Shown: in pieces, positions 27,267 through 35,275 of the stretch
Layout: each line of letters opens with the position of its first letter
Numbering within the stretch: position 1 is the first letter of the stretch
From: Akkermansia muciniphila
GTDB lineage: Bacteria > Verrucomicrobiota > Verrucomicrobiia > Verrucomicrobiales > DEV007
Direction of reading: 5' to 3'
Assembly: GCA_945883495.1 (NCBI GenBank)
Contig: CAMCXS010000014.1
Location: 1 to 64,000, forward strand
Length of the DNA: 64,000 nt
The notes under the pieces: generated by a model
What the model was told of the DNA's origin: nothing
The model's database searches: none
The model's input: only the letters and a program-made list of their open reading frames with translations
Position numbers and translations under genes: made by a program

Positions 27267-27294
27267 GTATTAACACGTCTTAATTGTTGGTCAA
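27267..27294 (-). promoter_or_regulatory. Predicted sigma-70-type promoter, leftward
   Basis: The -35 box TTGACC lies at 27289-27294 and the -10 box TAATAC at 27267-27272, separated by 16 bp, in an AT-rich stretch. It points to the stem-loop/terminator RNA and the NtrC-family gene. Confidence 0.55.
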
Positions 27295-27398
27295 TCAAGA
27301 AAATCGGATTTCTGATACTTTTTCTCTAGCATTCATCATCAATGCCCCGCTCCAGCGGTTTGACAGAGAGAATCTCCCGAAGGAAGGTGGGCCCCGCC

Positions 27399-28085
27399 AT
27401 GATGCTCTCCCTCGCTCGCCGTTTGGCTCTTTTTCTGGCCGCCGCGCTCACGCTCGGCCTTGTCAGTTGCTCGTCCGTCCCGAGCAAACCCTACGACTGC
27501 AAAGCCTACCGGCCGGCCAATCCATCGGCGGTCCAGATCAAAGTGAGCCTCTCGAACAGCATGGTGTACGTGGTGGAAGGCAATCGCCTTCTCCTCGCTA
27601 CCGCGACTACGATCGGCACGCCGGAGAACCCGACGCCCAAAGGTCATTTCAAGGTATTCCAGAAGATCGCGGATAAGCGCTCCAACACCTATGGTTTCCA
27701 CGCCAGCTCGGATGCGATCCGCCCTGGGACTCGCGCTCAGACTCCTTCCGGCTCCCGCTACGTCGGGTATCCCATGCCATATTGGGTGGAATTCTCCCCC
27801 GGCTACGGATTCCACGCAGGCTGCGTCTGGCCCATGCCTCGCTCGCACGGCTGCCTGCGGATCCACAAGAACGTCGCTCCCAAGTTCTTCGAGCTGGCCC
27901 GCGAAGGAACCCCGGTCTACATTGCCGATCACCAGCCTGAGGACCAAACTGCCGGACGCAACGTGCCCCGCCCCACGGATTACGCCGATCCCGACCCTCC
28001 GGCCTCATTCTTGATCAGCGACCAGTATTTCGCGCAGTTGCCGCGCGCCTTCTTTGAAGAGGCTCCGGCGCCACTGCTCCCTTGA
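27399..28085 (+). CDS. L,D-transpeptidase (YkuD family) lipoprotein
   Basis: About 228 residues from the ATG at 27399 (an in-frame ATG also lies at 27342). A lipoprotein signal LFLAAALTLGLVSC predicts membrane anchoring. The YkuD domain is evident: VQIKVSLSNSMVYVVEGN, then GTPENPTPKGHFKV, and the catalytic His/Cys motif SHGCLRIHKNVAPKFFEL. These enzymes form 3-3 cross-links in peptidoglycan or attach proteins to it. It is divergent from the regulator RNA region and separated from ispH by only about 37 bp, so the two may be co-transcribed. Confidence 0.92.
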   Translation: MMLSLARRLALFLAAALTLGLVSCSSVPSKPYDCKAYRPANPSAVQIKVSLSNSMVYVVEGNRLLLATATTIGTPENPTPKGHFKVFQKIADKRSNTYGFHASSDAIRPGTRAQTPSGSRYVGYPMPYWVEFSPGYGFHAGCVWPMPRSHGCLRIHKNVAPKFFELAREGTPVYIADHQPEDQTAGRNVPRPTDYADPDPPASFLISDQYFAQLPRAFFEEAPAPLLP

Positions 28086-28122
28086 CCATCCGCCGGGCAT
28101 CCGGCCAGCCCCCATTTGCCGC

Positions 28123-29352
28123 ATGAGTTCGTCTTCTTCCCCCGCCCGGCCCGCACGCGTGAACCTTCGCCGACCCGAGGTGATGGAGGTGGTGCAAGCC
28201 GAGGTGGAGAATCACTACCGCAGCACGGTGGTGGACAAGGTCAAAGTGCAGCAGGGGAAGCTCACCATCGGCAACACGACGGTCCGGCTCGCTCAGGCTT
28301 TCGGATTCTGTTATGGGGTCGAACGGGCTATTGATCTCGCCTACGCCGCCCGCCGCGTGTTCGAGGATCGTGAAATTTACCTAATCGGTGAAATCATCCA
28401 CAACCCGGAGGTGAACCGCCAGCTTCAGGAGATGGGCATCAAAAACGTAGATGGCCCCACCCCAGACAAGGAGATCAGCGACCTGACTCCGGACGATGTG
28501 GTGATCGTCCCCGCCTTCGGCACGACAACGGAAATGATGGCCAAGCTCCAAGAACGGGGCTGCCAGGTCATCGACACCACCTGCGGCGACGTGATGACCG
28601 TTTGGAAACGCGTCCGCAAGTATGCCGATGAAGGAGTGACCTCCATCATTCACGGCAAGGCTTACCACGAGGAAACCAAGGCAACCGCCTCCCGCTCCAT
28701 GGGCGCCGACGGCCGCGGACACTATTTGGTCGTGCTCGATTTGCACGAGACGGACTACGTCTGCCGCTACATCGAGCACGGCGGCGATCGGGAGGAGTTC
28801 CTCCGCAAGTTCGCTCATGCCTATTCCGAAGGATTCGATCCAGACCGGGATTTGGGGCGCATCGGCGTGGCGAACCAGACCACGATGCTGAAGTCCGAAA
28901 CCGAGGAGATGCAGCGCCGCCTTGGAGCCGCCGTGCAACGCCGCGACCATGGCTCCACGGAAAACTTCCGGCTGTTCGAAACGATCTGCGGCGCCACCCA
29001 GGAACGCCAAGATGCCCTCTTCGAAATGCTCAAGGATCCAATGGACCTCTTGCTGGTCGTCGGCGGATACAACTCTTCGAACACCAGCCAACTCGTGAAG
29101 ATTGGTGGCAAGCATCTTCCAAGCTTTTTCATCCGGGACGCCGATTGCCTCCGCTCGCTTGAGGAGATCATCCACTTCGACTTGGCGAGCAAGAAGGAAG
29201 TAACAAGCTACTCGTCCATCCTGCTTGGAGACGGCCCAGTCACGGTCGGCATCACCGCTGGTGCCTCCTGCCCGAACAATCTCATCGAGCAAACCATCCT
29301 CAAAGTGTTCGCGCTCAGGGGCATCGCTCCTGAAGCGGTCACCGTCGGCTAA
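28123..29352 (+). CDS. ispH: 4-hydroxy-3-methylbut-2-enyl diphosphate reductase, plant/cyanobacterial type
   Basis: 409 residues. IspH is the [4Fe-4S] enzyme making IPP and DMAPP in the last MEP-pathway step. The three cluster cysteines are visible in AFGFCYGVERAI, VIDTTCGDVMTVWK and TAGASCPNNLIEQ. The protein is about 90 residues longer than the E. coli form and has the long-form segments GKAYHEETKATASRS, SEGFDPDRDLGRIGVANQ and GATQERQDALFEML, as in cyanobacteria and plastids. The ATG at 28123 was chosen because the homologous N-terminal extension begins soon after. Confidence 0.95.
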   Translation: MSSSSSPARPARVNLRRPEVMEVVQAEVENHYRSTVVDKVKVQQGKLTIGNTTVRLAQAFGFCYGVERAIDLAYAARRVFEDREIYLIGEIIHNPEVNRQLQEMGIKNVDGPTPDKEISDLTPDDVVIVPAFGTTTEMMAKLQERGCQVIDTTCGDVMTVWKRVRKYADEGVTSIIHGKAYHEETKATASRSMGADGRGHYLVVLDLHETDYVCRYIEHGGDREEFLRKFAHAYSEGFDPDRDLGRIGVANQTTMLKSETEEMQRRLGAAVQRRDHGSTENFRLFETICGATQERQDALFEMLKDPMDLLLVVGGYNSSNTSQLVKIGGKHLPSFFIRDADCLRSLEEIIHFDLASKKEVTSYSSILLGDGPVTVGITAGASCPNNLIEQTILKVFALRGIAPEAVTVG

Positions 29353-29412
29353 GGCCAGCACCGTCTCGCCGTCGCCGACTCAGCCTGCGCATCGCCGGAA
29401 GGAGCGCACCAC

Positions 29413-29444
29413 AAAAAAAGGAGGATGGAATCGCTCCATCCTCC
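29413..29444 (-). terminator. Rho-independent terminator of the nrd operon
   Basis: The stem GGAGGATGGA/TCCATCCTCC with a 5-nt loop lies at 29420-29444. On the minus strand it is followed by seven T (29419-29413). It lies 34 bp beyond the nrdA stop and ends leftward transcription between nrdA and the convergent ispH. Confidence 0.88.
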
Positions 29445-29477
29445 CTCTAAAAATCAGGCTACCGGGGAATGTCCGGA

Positions 29478-32400
29478 TCAAGTGCAGCTGACGCACTCTT
29501 CCCCAGAGGCTGCGGCGTCAATCCGGCAAACCTTGGCGGCTTCCGAATCGCTGCTTTCCGCATCACGGGCCGGTGCCTCTTCAGCCGCATTCCCCTCCCC
29601 AGCCACGACACCTCGGAGTTTTTTGGAGGTGTCCACGCTGATCTTGTCGATCCCAGAAGCGCCCAGCGTACGGAGGTAGTAGGTCGTCTTCAAGCCCTTG
29701 CGCCAAGCCGCTCGATACATGTGCGAAAGCAGCTTCATGTCTGGACGCGCCAGGAATAGGTTCACTGACTGGGACTGATCGATCCACTTCTGGCGTCGAG
29801 CCGCAGCGTCGATCACGAACTCATACGGGATGGCGAATGCCGTGGCATACTTCTCCTTGATGTTCGCCGGGATGCCGACGATTTCGCTCAACTCGCCGTC
29901 GTGGTACTTCAGGCGGTCGGTCATCGCTTGATTCCAGAGGCCGAGCTTCTGGAGATCGCGGACGAGGAACGGGTTGAGCACGGTGAACTCGCCGCCCAGG
30001 TTGGACTTGCTGAAGAGGTTCTTGTAGAGCGGCTCGATGCACGGTGTGCTCCCCATGATGTTGGAGATCGTCGCCGTGGGCGCGATGGCGATAACGTTGG
30101 AATTGCGCATCCCCTGACGAGCAATCTTCTCGCGCAACGGAGCCCAGTCCATCCGCCCGCCACGGGGCACGTCGATCGGCAATCCGCGCTCCTCTTCCAA
30201 CAAATCCAAGGTGTCTTGAGGCAGCAGCCCGCGTTCCCATTTGGAGCCTTTGTAGGACGAATAGGTGCCCTTTTCGGCGGCCAAATCGCTGGAGGCCTCA
30301 TACGCAAAGAATGCGATCGCCTCCATCATCTCGTCGTTGAAATCGACGGCCGCCTGGGAAGCAAAAGACACGTCCCGGAGATAGAGGACGTTTTGCAGTC
30401 CCATCACGCCCAAACCGATTGGACGGTGCCGCATGTTCGCGGTTTCCGCTGCCTTGGTGGGGTAGAAGTTGATATCGATGACGTTGTCCAGGGCGCGCAC
30501 CGCGATCCGGATCGTTTCCCGCAGCATCGCAAGGTCGAGCTTGCCGTGCTCATCGACGTGTTGATCCAAGACGACCGAGCCGAGGTTGCAGACCGCCGTT
30601 TCGTCCGCGCCGGTGTTCAGGGTGATCTCGGTGCAGAGATTAGAGCTGTGGATGACGCCCACATGATCCTGCGGACTGCGGACGTTGCATGGGTCCTTGA
30701 AAGTGATCCAGGGATGCCCGGTCTCGAAGAGGTTGCGGAGCATCGACTTCCAAAGATCGATCGCCGGCATCGAGTGTCCGAAGATCTCGCCACGGCGGGC
30801 CATGGCCTCATACTGAAGATAACGGGACTCGAATTCCTTACCGTAGGTTTCGTGCAGATCCGGCACTTCATTGGCGCGGAAGAGCGTCCAATTCGCGCGA
30901 TCTTCCATCCGCTTCATGAACAGGTCGGGAACCCAGTTCGCGGTGTTCATGTCGTGCGTCCGGCGGCGATCGTCACCAACGTTGCGGCGAAGCTCGAGGA
31001 AGTCGAGGATGTCGTTGTGCCAAGTCTCCAGGTAGGCGCAGCCGGAGCCCTTGCGCTTGCCACCCTGGTTCACCGCCACGAGCTGGTCGTTGTGCAGCTT
31101 GAGGAAGGGAATCACCCCTTGGCTCTCGCCGTTGGTGCCTTTGATGTAGCTGCCAGTGCCCCGCACGGACGTCCAGCTCCCGCCAAGACCGCCGGCCCAC
31201 TTTGACAAGCTGGCGTTCTCGGCTACCCCGCGCAGCATGATCGACTCCAAGCTGTCGTCCACCTTGTAGAGGTAGCAAGAGGAGAGCTGGGAATGAATGG
31301 TGCCCGCATTGAAGAGCGTCGGCGTTGACGAACAGAAGCGGCGGCTCTTGTAGAGGCCGTAAAGCTCCAGCACGCGCTGGCTGCTGTTCTGTTCGTGGCA
31401 GAAGATGCCCATGGCTACGCGCATCCAGAAAAACTGCGGCGTCTCCAAACGGCAATGCGGCGTTACCGTTTTGTCGACCAGAAGGTAACGATCATAGAGG
31501 GACTGAATGCCCAGGTAATCGAACTCCAAATCCGCCGCCGGATCGAGTTGTTCCGCCAAGGCGTCCACATCCATTCTTGCCAGAGCGGGATTGAGGCGCT
31601 CGATCGCAATGGCACGCTCCAAGTTGCGGCGGAACGCTTCCCGATGGAAGCGGGCGATTTCGTCCGGTCCGTCGGTGACGATGTTCCATCCGAGCACTTC
31701 CTCGTAGATGAAGGTGCAGAGAATCCGTCCGGCAAAGCGCGAGAAATCCGCGTCTTTTTCGATCAGGCTCTTGGCGTTGAGGATGATCGTCTTGTCGAGG
31801 TCCTCCTGGCTCATCTCGGGGAACACCGAGCGGCGCAACTCAAACTCGATCTCGTCGTTGCGCAGATTCAGGGACAGGCCCCGTCGAGCAAACGCGATCC
31901 GGCGGCGAAGGTCCGTTCCATCCCAGAGGTAAGTCGCTCCGTCGGAACGCTTGACGAGAACGAGCTCTTCCTGAGCGGAGTCCTCGAACAAGCTGGGCTG
32001 CTCCGGCTCTTCCTCGTGAGTCCGGAGTTCGCGCCGGTGCCGCCGGAACAGAATGTAGCTTTCAGCCGCCTTGTAGTGGCCCTGGCGCATCAGTTCTTCT
32101 TGAACCCGGTCCTGGACATCTTCGATTTCAATGAACTCCGGACGCAGATCCCCGATTTTCCGCGTGACCGCCTCGGCGATGTCACGGGCCGCTGACGAAT
32201 CACTGGGCACCGCCAGGAACGCCTTGCGCACCGCGTGCTCAATCTTCTCCTGATTCCACGCGACGATGTCCCCATTGCGGCGGATCACCCGGGTCGCGAT
32301 CTGCGGCACGCGTCCCCCATGCGGATTGACTTGGGCTTTCGTGGTTCCAAGGCGGAGGTTCTGCTGAATGATGAAGCTCCGTGCCACATCGTAAGCGTGA

Positions 32401-32792
32401 TGCTTTTCCAAAGCGGATTCAATCGTATGGATCAATTCTTCTTCCGTGAGCACAATGCTCCCATCAGGACCCGGCGCCTTGCGCTCGAGAAGATGCCCGA
32501 CCACCGCCCCGGTCACCCGGGCCACCAAACTACGGTTGGACTCGGAAAAAATGTCATCCCGGTTTTGTGAGAGATACAAATCGGTGACTGCGGAACCCAC
32601 GGTATCGGCGATATCGCCCTGACCCAAGTCGCGCACTCCCTGCTGCCCCTTGATGCGGATGGGGAGTCCAGAGGAGGCATCGACAGCGGCCTTGGCCACG
32701 CGGCGCCAATCAAAGCGAGGCTTGTGATCGGCCGGCTGAGCGGCGAAGTGCTTCAACGCCAGGTCTTCTTCGTAGAGATTCCTACCAGTCAT
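29478..32792 (-). CDS. nrdA: Ribonucleoside-diphosphate reductase large subunit, multi-ATP-cone
   Basis: 1104 residues, far longer than the roughly 760 of E. coli NrdA. The extra N-terminus contains ATP-cone modules: a canonical one starting VIRRNGDIVAWNQEKIEHAV, another at LVKRSDGATYLWDGTDLRRR, and a degenerate one before them, giving apparently three, as in chlamydial NrdA. The catalytic barrel follows, with SSCYLYKVDDSLESI and ETAVCNLGSVVLDQH. The C-terminal redox cysteines are in GEECVSCT. The enzyme reduces ribonucleoside diphosphates using the radical generated by NrdB, encoded just upstream. ATP-cones mediate allosteric control by dATP/ATP. Confidence 0.95.
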   Translation of the reverse strand: MTGRNLYEEDLALKHFAAQPADHKPRFDWRRVAKAAVDASSGLPIRIKGQQGVRDLGQGDIADTVGSAVTDLYLSQNRDDIFSESNRSLVARVTGAVVGHLLERKAPGPDGSIVLTEEELIHTIESALEKHHAYDVARSFIIQQNLRLGTTKAQVNPHGGRVPQIATRVIRRNGDIVAWNQEKIEHAVRKAFLAVPSDSSAARDIAEAVTRKIGDLRPEFIEIEDVQDRVQEELMRQGHYKAAESYILFRRHRRELRTHEEEPEQPSLFEDSAQEELVLVKRSDGATYLWDGTDLRRRIAFARRGLSLNLRNDEIEFELRRSVFPEMSQEDLDKTIILNAKSLIEKDADFSRFAGRILCTFIYEEVLGWNIVTDGPDEIARFHREAFRRNLERAIAIERLNPALARMDVDALAEQLDPAADLEFDYLGIQSLYDRYLLVDKTVTPHCRLETPQFFWMRVAMGIFCHEQNSSQRVLELYGLYKSRRFCSSTPTLFNAGTIHSQLSSCYLYKVDDSLESIMLRGVAENASLSKWAGGLGGSWTSVRGTGSYIKGTNGESQGVIPFLKLHNDQLVAVNQGGKRKGSGCAYLETWHNDILDFLELRRNVGDDRRRTHDMNTANWVPDLFMKRMEDRANWTLFRANEVPDLHETYGKEFESRYLQYEAMARRGEIFGHSMPAIDLWKSMLRNLFETGHPWITFKDPCNVRSPQDHVGVIHSSNLCTEITLNTGADETAVCNLGSVVLDQHVDEHGKLDLAMLRETIRIAVRALDNVIDINFYPTKAAETANMRHRPIGLGVMGLQNVLYLRDVSFASQAAVDFNDEMMEAIAFFAYEASSDLAAEKGTYSSYKGSKWERGLLPQDTLDLLEEERGLPIDVPRGGRMDWAPLREKIARQGMRNSNVIAIAPTATISNIMGSTPCIEPLYKNLFSKSNLGGEFTVLNPFLVRDLQKLGLWNQAMTDRLKYHDGELSEIVGIPANIKEKYATAFAIPYEFVIDAAARRQKWIDQSQSVNLFLARPDMKLLSHMYRAAWRKGLKTTYYLRTLGASGIDKISVDTSKKLRGVVAGEGNAAEEAPARDAESSDSEAAKVCRIDAAASGEECVSCT

Positions 32793-32875
32793 TGTGTGTG
32801 ATTACTTGAGTGCGTGTGGTTATTATCAGAAACGAAGCGCAACTTCCCGTGGGGGGAGATTGCACGTTGGCTGGA

Positions 32876-33961
32876 TCAGAGCTCGGAGTCGTCCACGACC
32901 TCGAGTGAGGAGGCCTTTTGATACTCCGTGACCCGGCCTTCGAAGAAGTTCTGCTCCTTCTTGATGTCCATCATCTCCGCCAACCAAGGGAACGGATTGG
33001 AGATCCCCGGGTTCAGCGGCGCCAGGCCGACACCAGTCAGGCGGCGGTCAGCGATGTAATCGATGTATTGGATGAAATCCGCAGCGCTCAGACCGATGGA
33101 GTTAACCGGGAGGCAGTCTTGAATGAACTCCTTTTCCAGCTCGACCGCCTCCACCATGAGAGCGGTCAACTCGTCCTTGAACGCTGGAGTCCAAACCGCC
33201 GGATTCTCCTCGACGAGATCCATGAGAAGATTACGGAAGACCTCGATGTGATTCGACTCGTCCCGCAGCGTGTAGCGGAACATTTGCCCAATGCCCGGGA
33301 ACTTGTTGTTCCTGTAAAGGCTCAAAATCATTCCAAAAAGCCCGTAGAATTGGGTCCCTTCCATGCACTGGCCGAAGACGAAGATGTTCTTGGCCAAAAG
33401 CTGCTTGTTCTCCAGCTTGGTCATGTCGAGATCTCGGCGCAGGCTGTGAGAGATCCGGGTCACGAACTCGTTTTTGCGGCGGACGGTATCGATCTGCTCA
33501 AACATCGCCTCGCACTCGTGGGGGTTGATCCCCAGGCTCGAGATCATGTAGAGGAGGCTGTCCGCGTGAATGTTTTCCTCATGGGCGTGACGGCCCAGGA
33601 CCAGCTTCAGTTCGGGAGCCGTGACCAATTCCCGGACAACGTGTTGGATGTTGTCCCCCACGATGCCTTCGGCGGCCGAGAAATACCCGATCCCCATGCG
33701 GATAATCCAACGCTCGTTGTCTGAAACCTCGGTCGTAGAACGCCACTGCTCGAGGTCCTTGCCCATCGGGATGTCTTCGGGCTCCCAATGGTTCGCCTTC
33801 ATGGTCCGGTAGAGATCATAGGCCCACTGATACCGCAGCGGAAGAAGGTTGAAGGCCATTGAGGGACGGCCATTGATCACGCGCTTTCCGGCAAACGCCT
33901 CCTCAGCTTTTTTTTGGTCCAGCACAAATGAGCGGCCCCCGATCTCGAAGGTTTTTTCCAT
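32876..33961 (-). CDS. nrdB: Ribonucleotide reductase small subunit, class Ic-like (no radical tyrosine)
   Basis: 361 residues. The six metal ligands are recognisable as Glu98 (FSAAEGIVG), Glu129 and His132 (HEENIHADS), Glu201 (QCMEGTQ), and Glu235 and His238 (RDESNHIEV). The position that holds the radical Tyr in E. coli NrdB is Leu136 (IHADSLLY), as in the class Ic group where Chlamydia has Phe127; Tyr138 matches chlamydial Tyr129. Glu98 in place of the usual Asp also fits class Ic. Such enzymes use a Mn/Fe centre instead of a tyrosyl radical. nrdB is first in the operon, 83 bp before nrdA. Confidence 0.93.
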   Translation of the reverse strand: MEKTFEIGGRSFVLDQKKAEEAFAGKRVINGRPSMAFNLLPLRYQWAYDLYRTMKANHWEPEDIPMGKDLEQWRSTTEVSDNERWIIRMGIGYFSAAEGIVGDNIQHVVRELVTAPELKLVLGRHAHEENIHADSLLYMISSLGINPHECEAMFEQIDTVRRKNEFVTRISHSLRRDLDMTKLENKQLLAKNIFVFGQCMEGTQFYGLFGMILSLYRNNKFPGIGQMFRYTLRDESNHIEVFRNLLMDLVEENPAVWTPAFKDELTALMVEAVELEKEFIQDCLPVNSIGLSAADFIQYIDYIADRRLTGVGLAPLNPGISNPFPWLAEMMDIKKEQNFFEGRVTEYQKASSLEVVDDSEL

Positions 33962-34483
33962 GGGTAAACAGCGAAAATGTTAATTAACTAAACTTAGAAG
34001 TTGACTTGAGTGATTCGACTTTCCCACCAATTCGGACGCGTTTCTCATTCGAATTCGAGGGCGTTTTTCAATGCGAACAGACTTGTCTGATCCCTAGTAC
34101 TTCCCCTTAGATTTCTTCTCCGCCCAACACCATATGTGGTGGCCCGGTGCGAGAAGTAGCCCAACATATAGTATCCAAGCAAGCTGAAATTCTCTGTTTG
34201 TGTGGCGTTACGGGGCACCAAGCCCCAGAAAAGCCATTGAGAATCAAAGCTGCGAACCGGCGCGCCGACTTGCTGTTGACTTGAGGAGCAAAAATGATTT
34301 ATTTCCCAAATATTCAACATGACTAAATCAAAGTTGGAAGTGTTAGGACCGTTTTAGACCCAACCCGAGTACGGCCATTGCGCAAGTCCGGATCGCATCA
34401 GTTTTTTTTGTCGGGGGTTGCCAAGACGCCCAGACGGGCCCATGTTCCCATCCTCCCGCCCCTGCTGGCGGGTTCTGGAGAAA
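33962..34483. other. AT-rich intergenic region upstream of nrdB
   Basis: 522 bp with no convincing gene. A minus-strand ORF at 34045-34320 has no recognisable features and is not annotated. It must hold the nrdB promoter. An inverted repeat CACCA-TATG-TGGTG lies at 34128-34141. A GC stem (CCCGCC...GGCGGG, about 34456-34473) lies just before the tRNA gene. Confidence 0.7.
34126..34176 (-). promoter_or_regulatory. Possible NrdR-type operator boxes upstream of nrdB
   Basis: An inverted repeat centred at about 34134 (ACACCATATGTGGTGG) and a weaker AT-rich half-match centred at about 34168 (CAACATATAGTATCC) are spaced about 33 bp apart. NrdR boxes usually occur as two such sites roughly three helical turns apart near nrd promoters. 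The second box fits poorly. Confidence 0.3.
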
Positions 34484-34572
34484 GGAAGGATGGCTGAGCT
34501 TGGTTGAAGGCGCTCGACTCGAAATCGAGTTTGCGGGGAACCGCAACGTGGGTTCGAATCCCACTCCTTCCG
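34484..34572 (+). tRNA. tRNA-Ser(CGA)
   Basis: An 89-nt cloverleaf with acceptor stem GGAAGGA/TCCTTCC and discriminator G. The anticodon stem is CTCGA/TCGAG with loop CTCGAAA, giving anticodon CGA at 34520-34522. A long variable arm (GCGGGGAACCGC) and T-arm GTTCGAATC are present. The long variable arm and anticodon define a serine tRNA reading UCG. CCA is not encoded. Confidence 0.96.
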
Positions 34573-34699
34573 CTCCTCCTCCGGGCGCCGCTTCCCCCGG
34601 ATCCTCCCCGCCCTCTCCCTTGAGGGCGTCTCGAATTTCCCGCCTCGCACAATTGCCGCTGGCGCCCGGCGGTGGCTGTGTTAGGGTGCAAGCTCGCCC

Positions 34700-35263
34700 A
34701 TGGATTTGCATCCGCTCGATCAACCTTTGCTCGCCGTGCTCGAACAGGCAGGCTCGCGTGGCGAGTTGACGCCCGGAACCCTCCGCACCCGGCTCTCGAA
34801 GTCTTTGGGAGGAGCCGCCCCTTCCGCCACTGAAGTGCAGAGCCGCATTCACGCGCTCTGGAAAGCGGGGCAGCTCGCCATCGAACCGCCGGCCCCAGGA
34901 CGTCGCGAGATCCGCGTTTGGCCCACGAAGACCGACGTGACGCCAACGCCGAAGCCAAGCCCGGCGCCGCAACCTCAAGCGCCCAGCCACGAAGCGCTGA
35001 TTCAAATCTGCGGCCAACTGGCCTCGGCGTATCACCAGTCGGACCACCCCGGCACCAAAGAAGAACTCGCCCGCCTCCTCTTCAATCTCGGCGTGGTCCG
35101 CAGCGAGACCGAAGGCGCGACCACCAGCTTCCTCGGCCGCCGCCACCTTTGCCCCAAACCACTCCTGCCCGGTGACCGGGTCAAAGTGGTGGAAAGCGGC
35201 TGGCTTTTGCGCAACTGCCCGGGTGACCATCTCCTTTCCAAGTCCCGGGTGATTCCCGCCTGA
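34700..35263 (+). CDS. Unknown protein paired with an actin-like ATPase
   Basis: 187 residues. The N-terminal half looks like a small helical, possibly winged-helix, domain (LLAVLEQAGSRGELTPGTL, VQSRIHALWKAGQLAIEPP). A Pro-rich linker (PTPKPSPAPQPQAP) and a second helical domain (EELARLLFNLGVV) follow. No family is recognised. It lies 12 bp upstream of the actin-like gene on the same strand, so the two likely act together, as adaptor and filament-forming proteins do in plasmid segregation, but that is inference. Confidence 0.7.
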   Translation: MDLHPLDQPLLAVLEQAGSRGELTPGTLRTRLSKSLGGAAPSATEVQSRIHALWKAGQLAIEPPAPGRREIRVWPTKTDVTPTPKPSPAPQPQAPSHEALIQICGQLASAYHQSDHPGTKEELARLLFNLGVVRSETEGATTSFLGRRHLCPKPLLPGDRVKVVESGWLLRNCPGDHLLSKSRVIPA

Positions 35264-35275
35264 TCCCATTTCTTG

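Noticed and set aside
29901-31205. 434-residue plus-strand ORF opposite nrdA
   Set aside because: Shadow of a highly conserved enzyme gene.
34045-34320. 91-residue minus-strand ORF upstream of nrdB
   Set aside because: No family features, no ribosome-binding site, and it lies in the expected promoter region.
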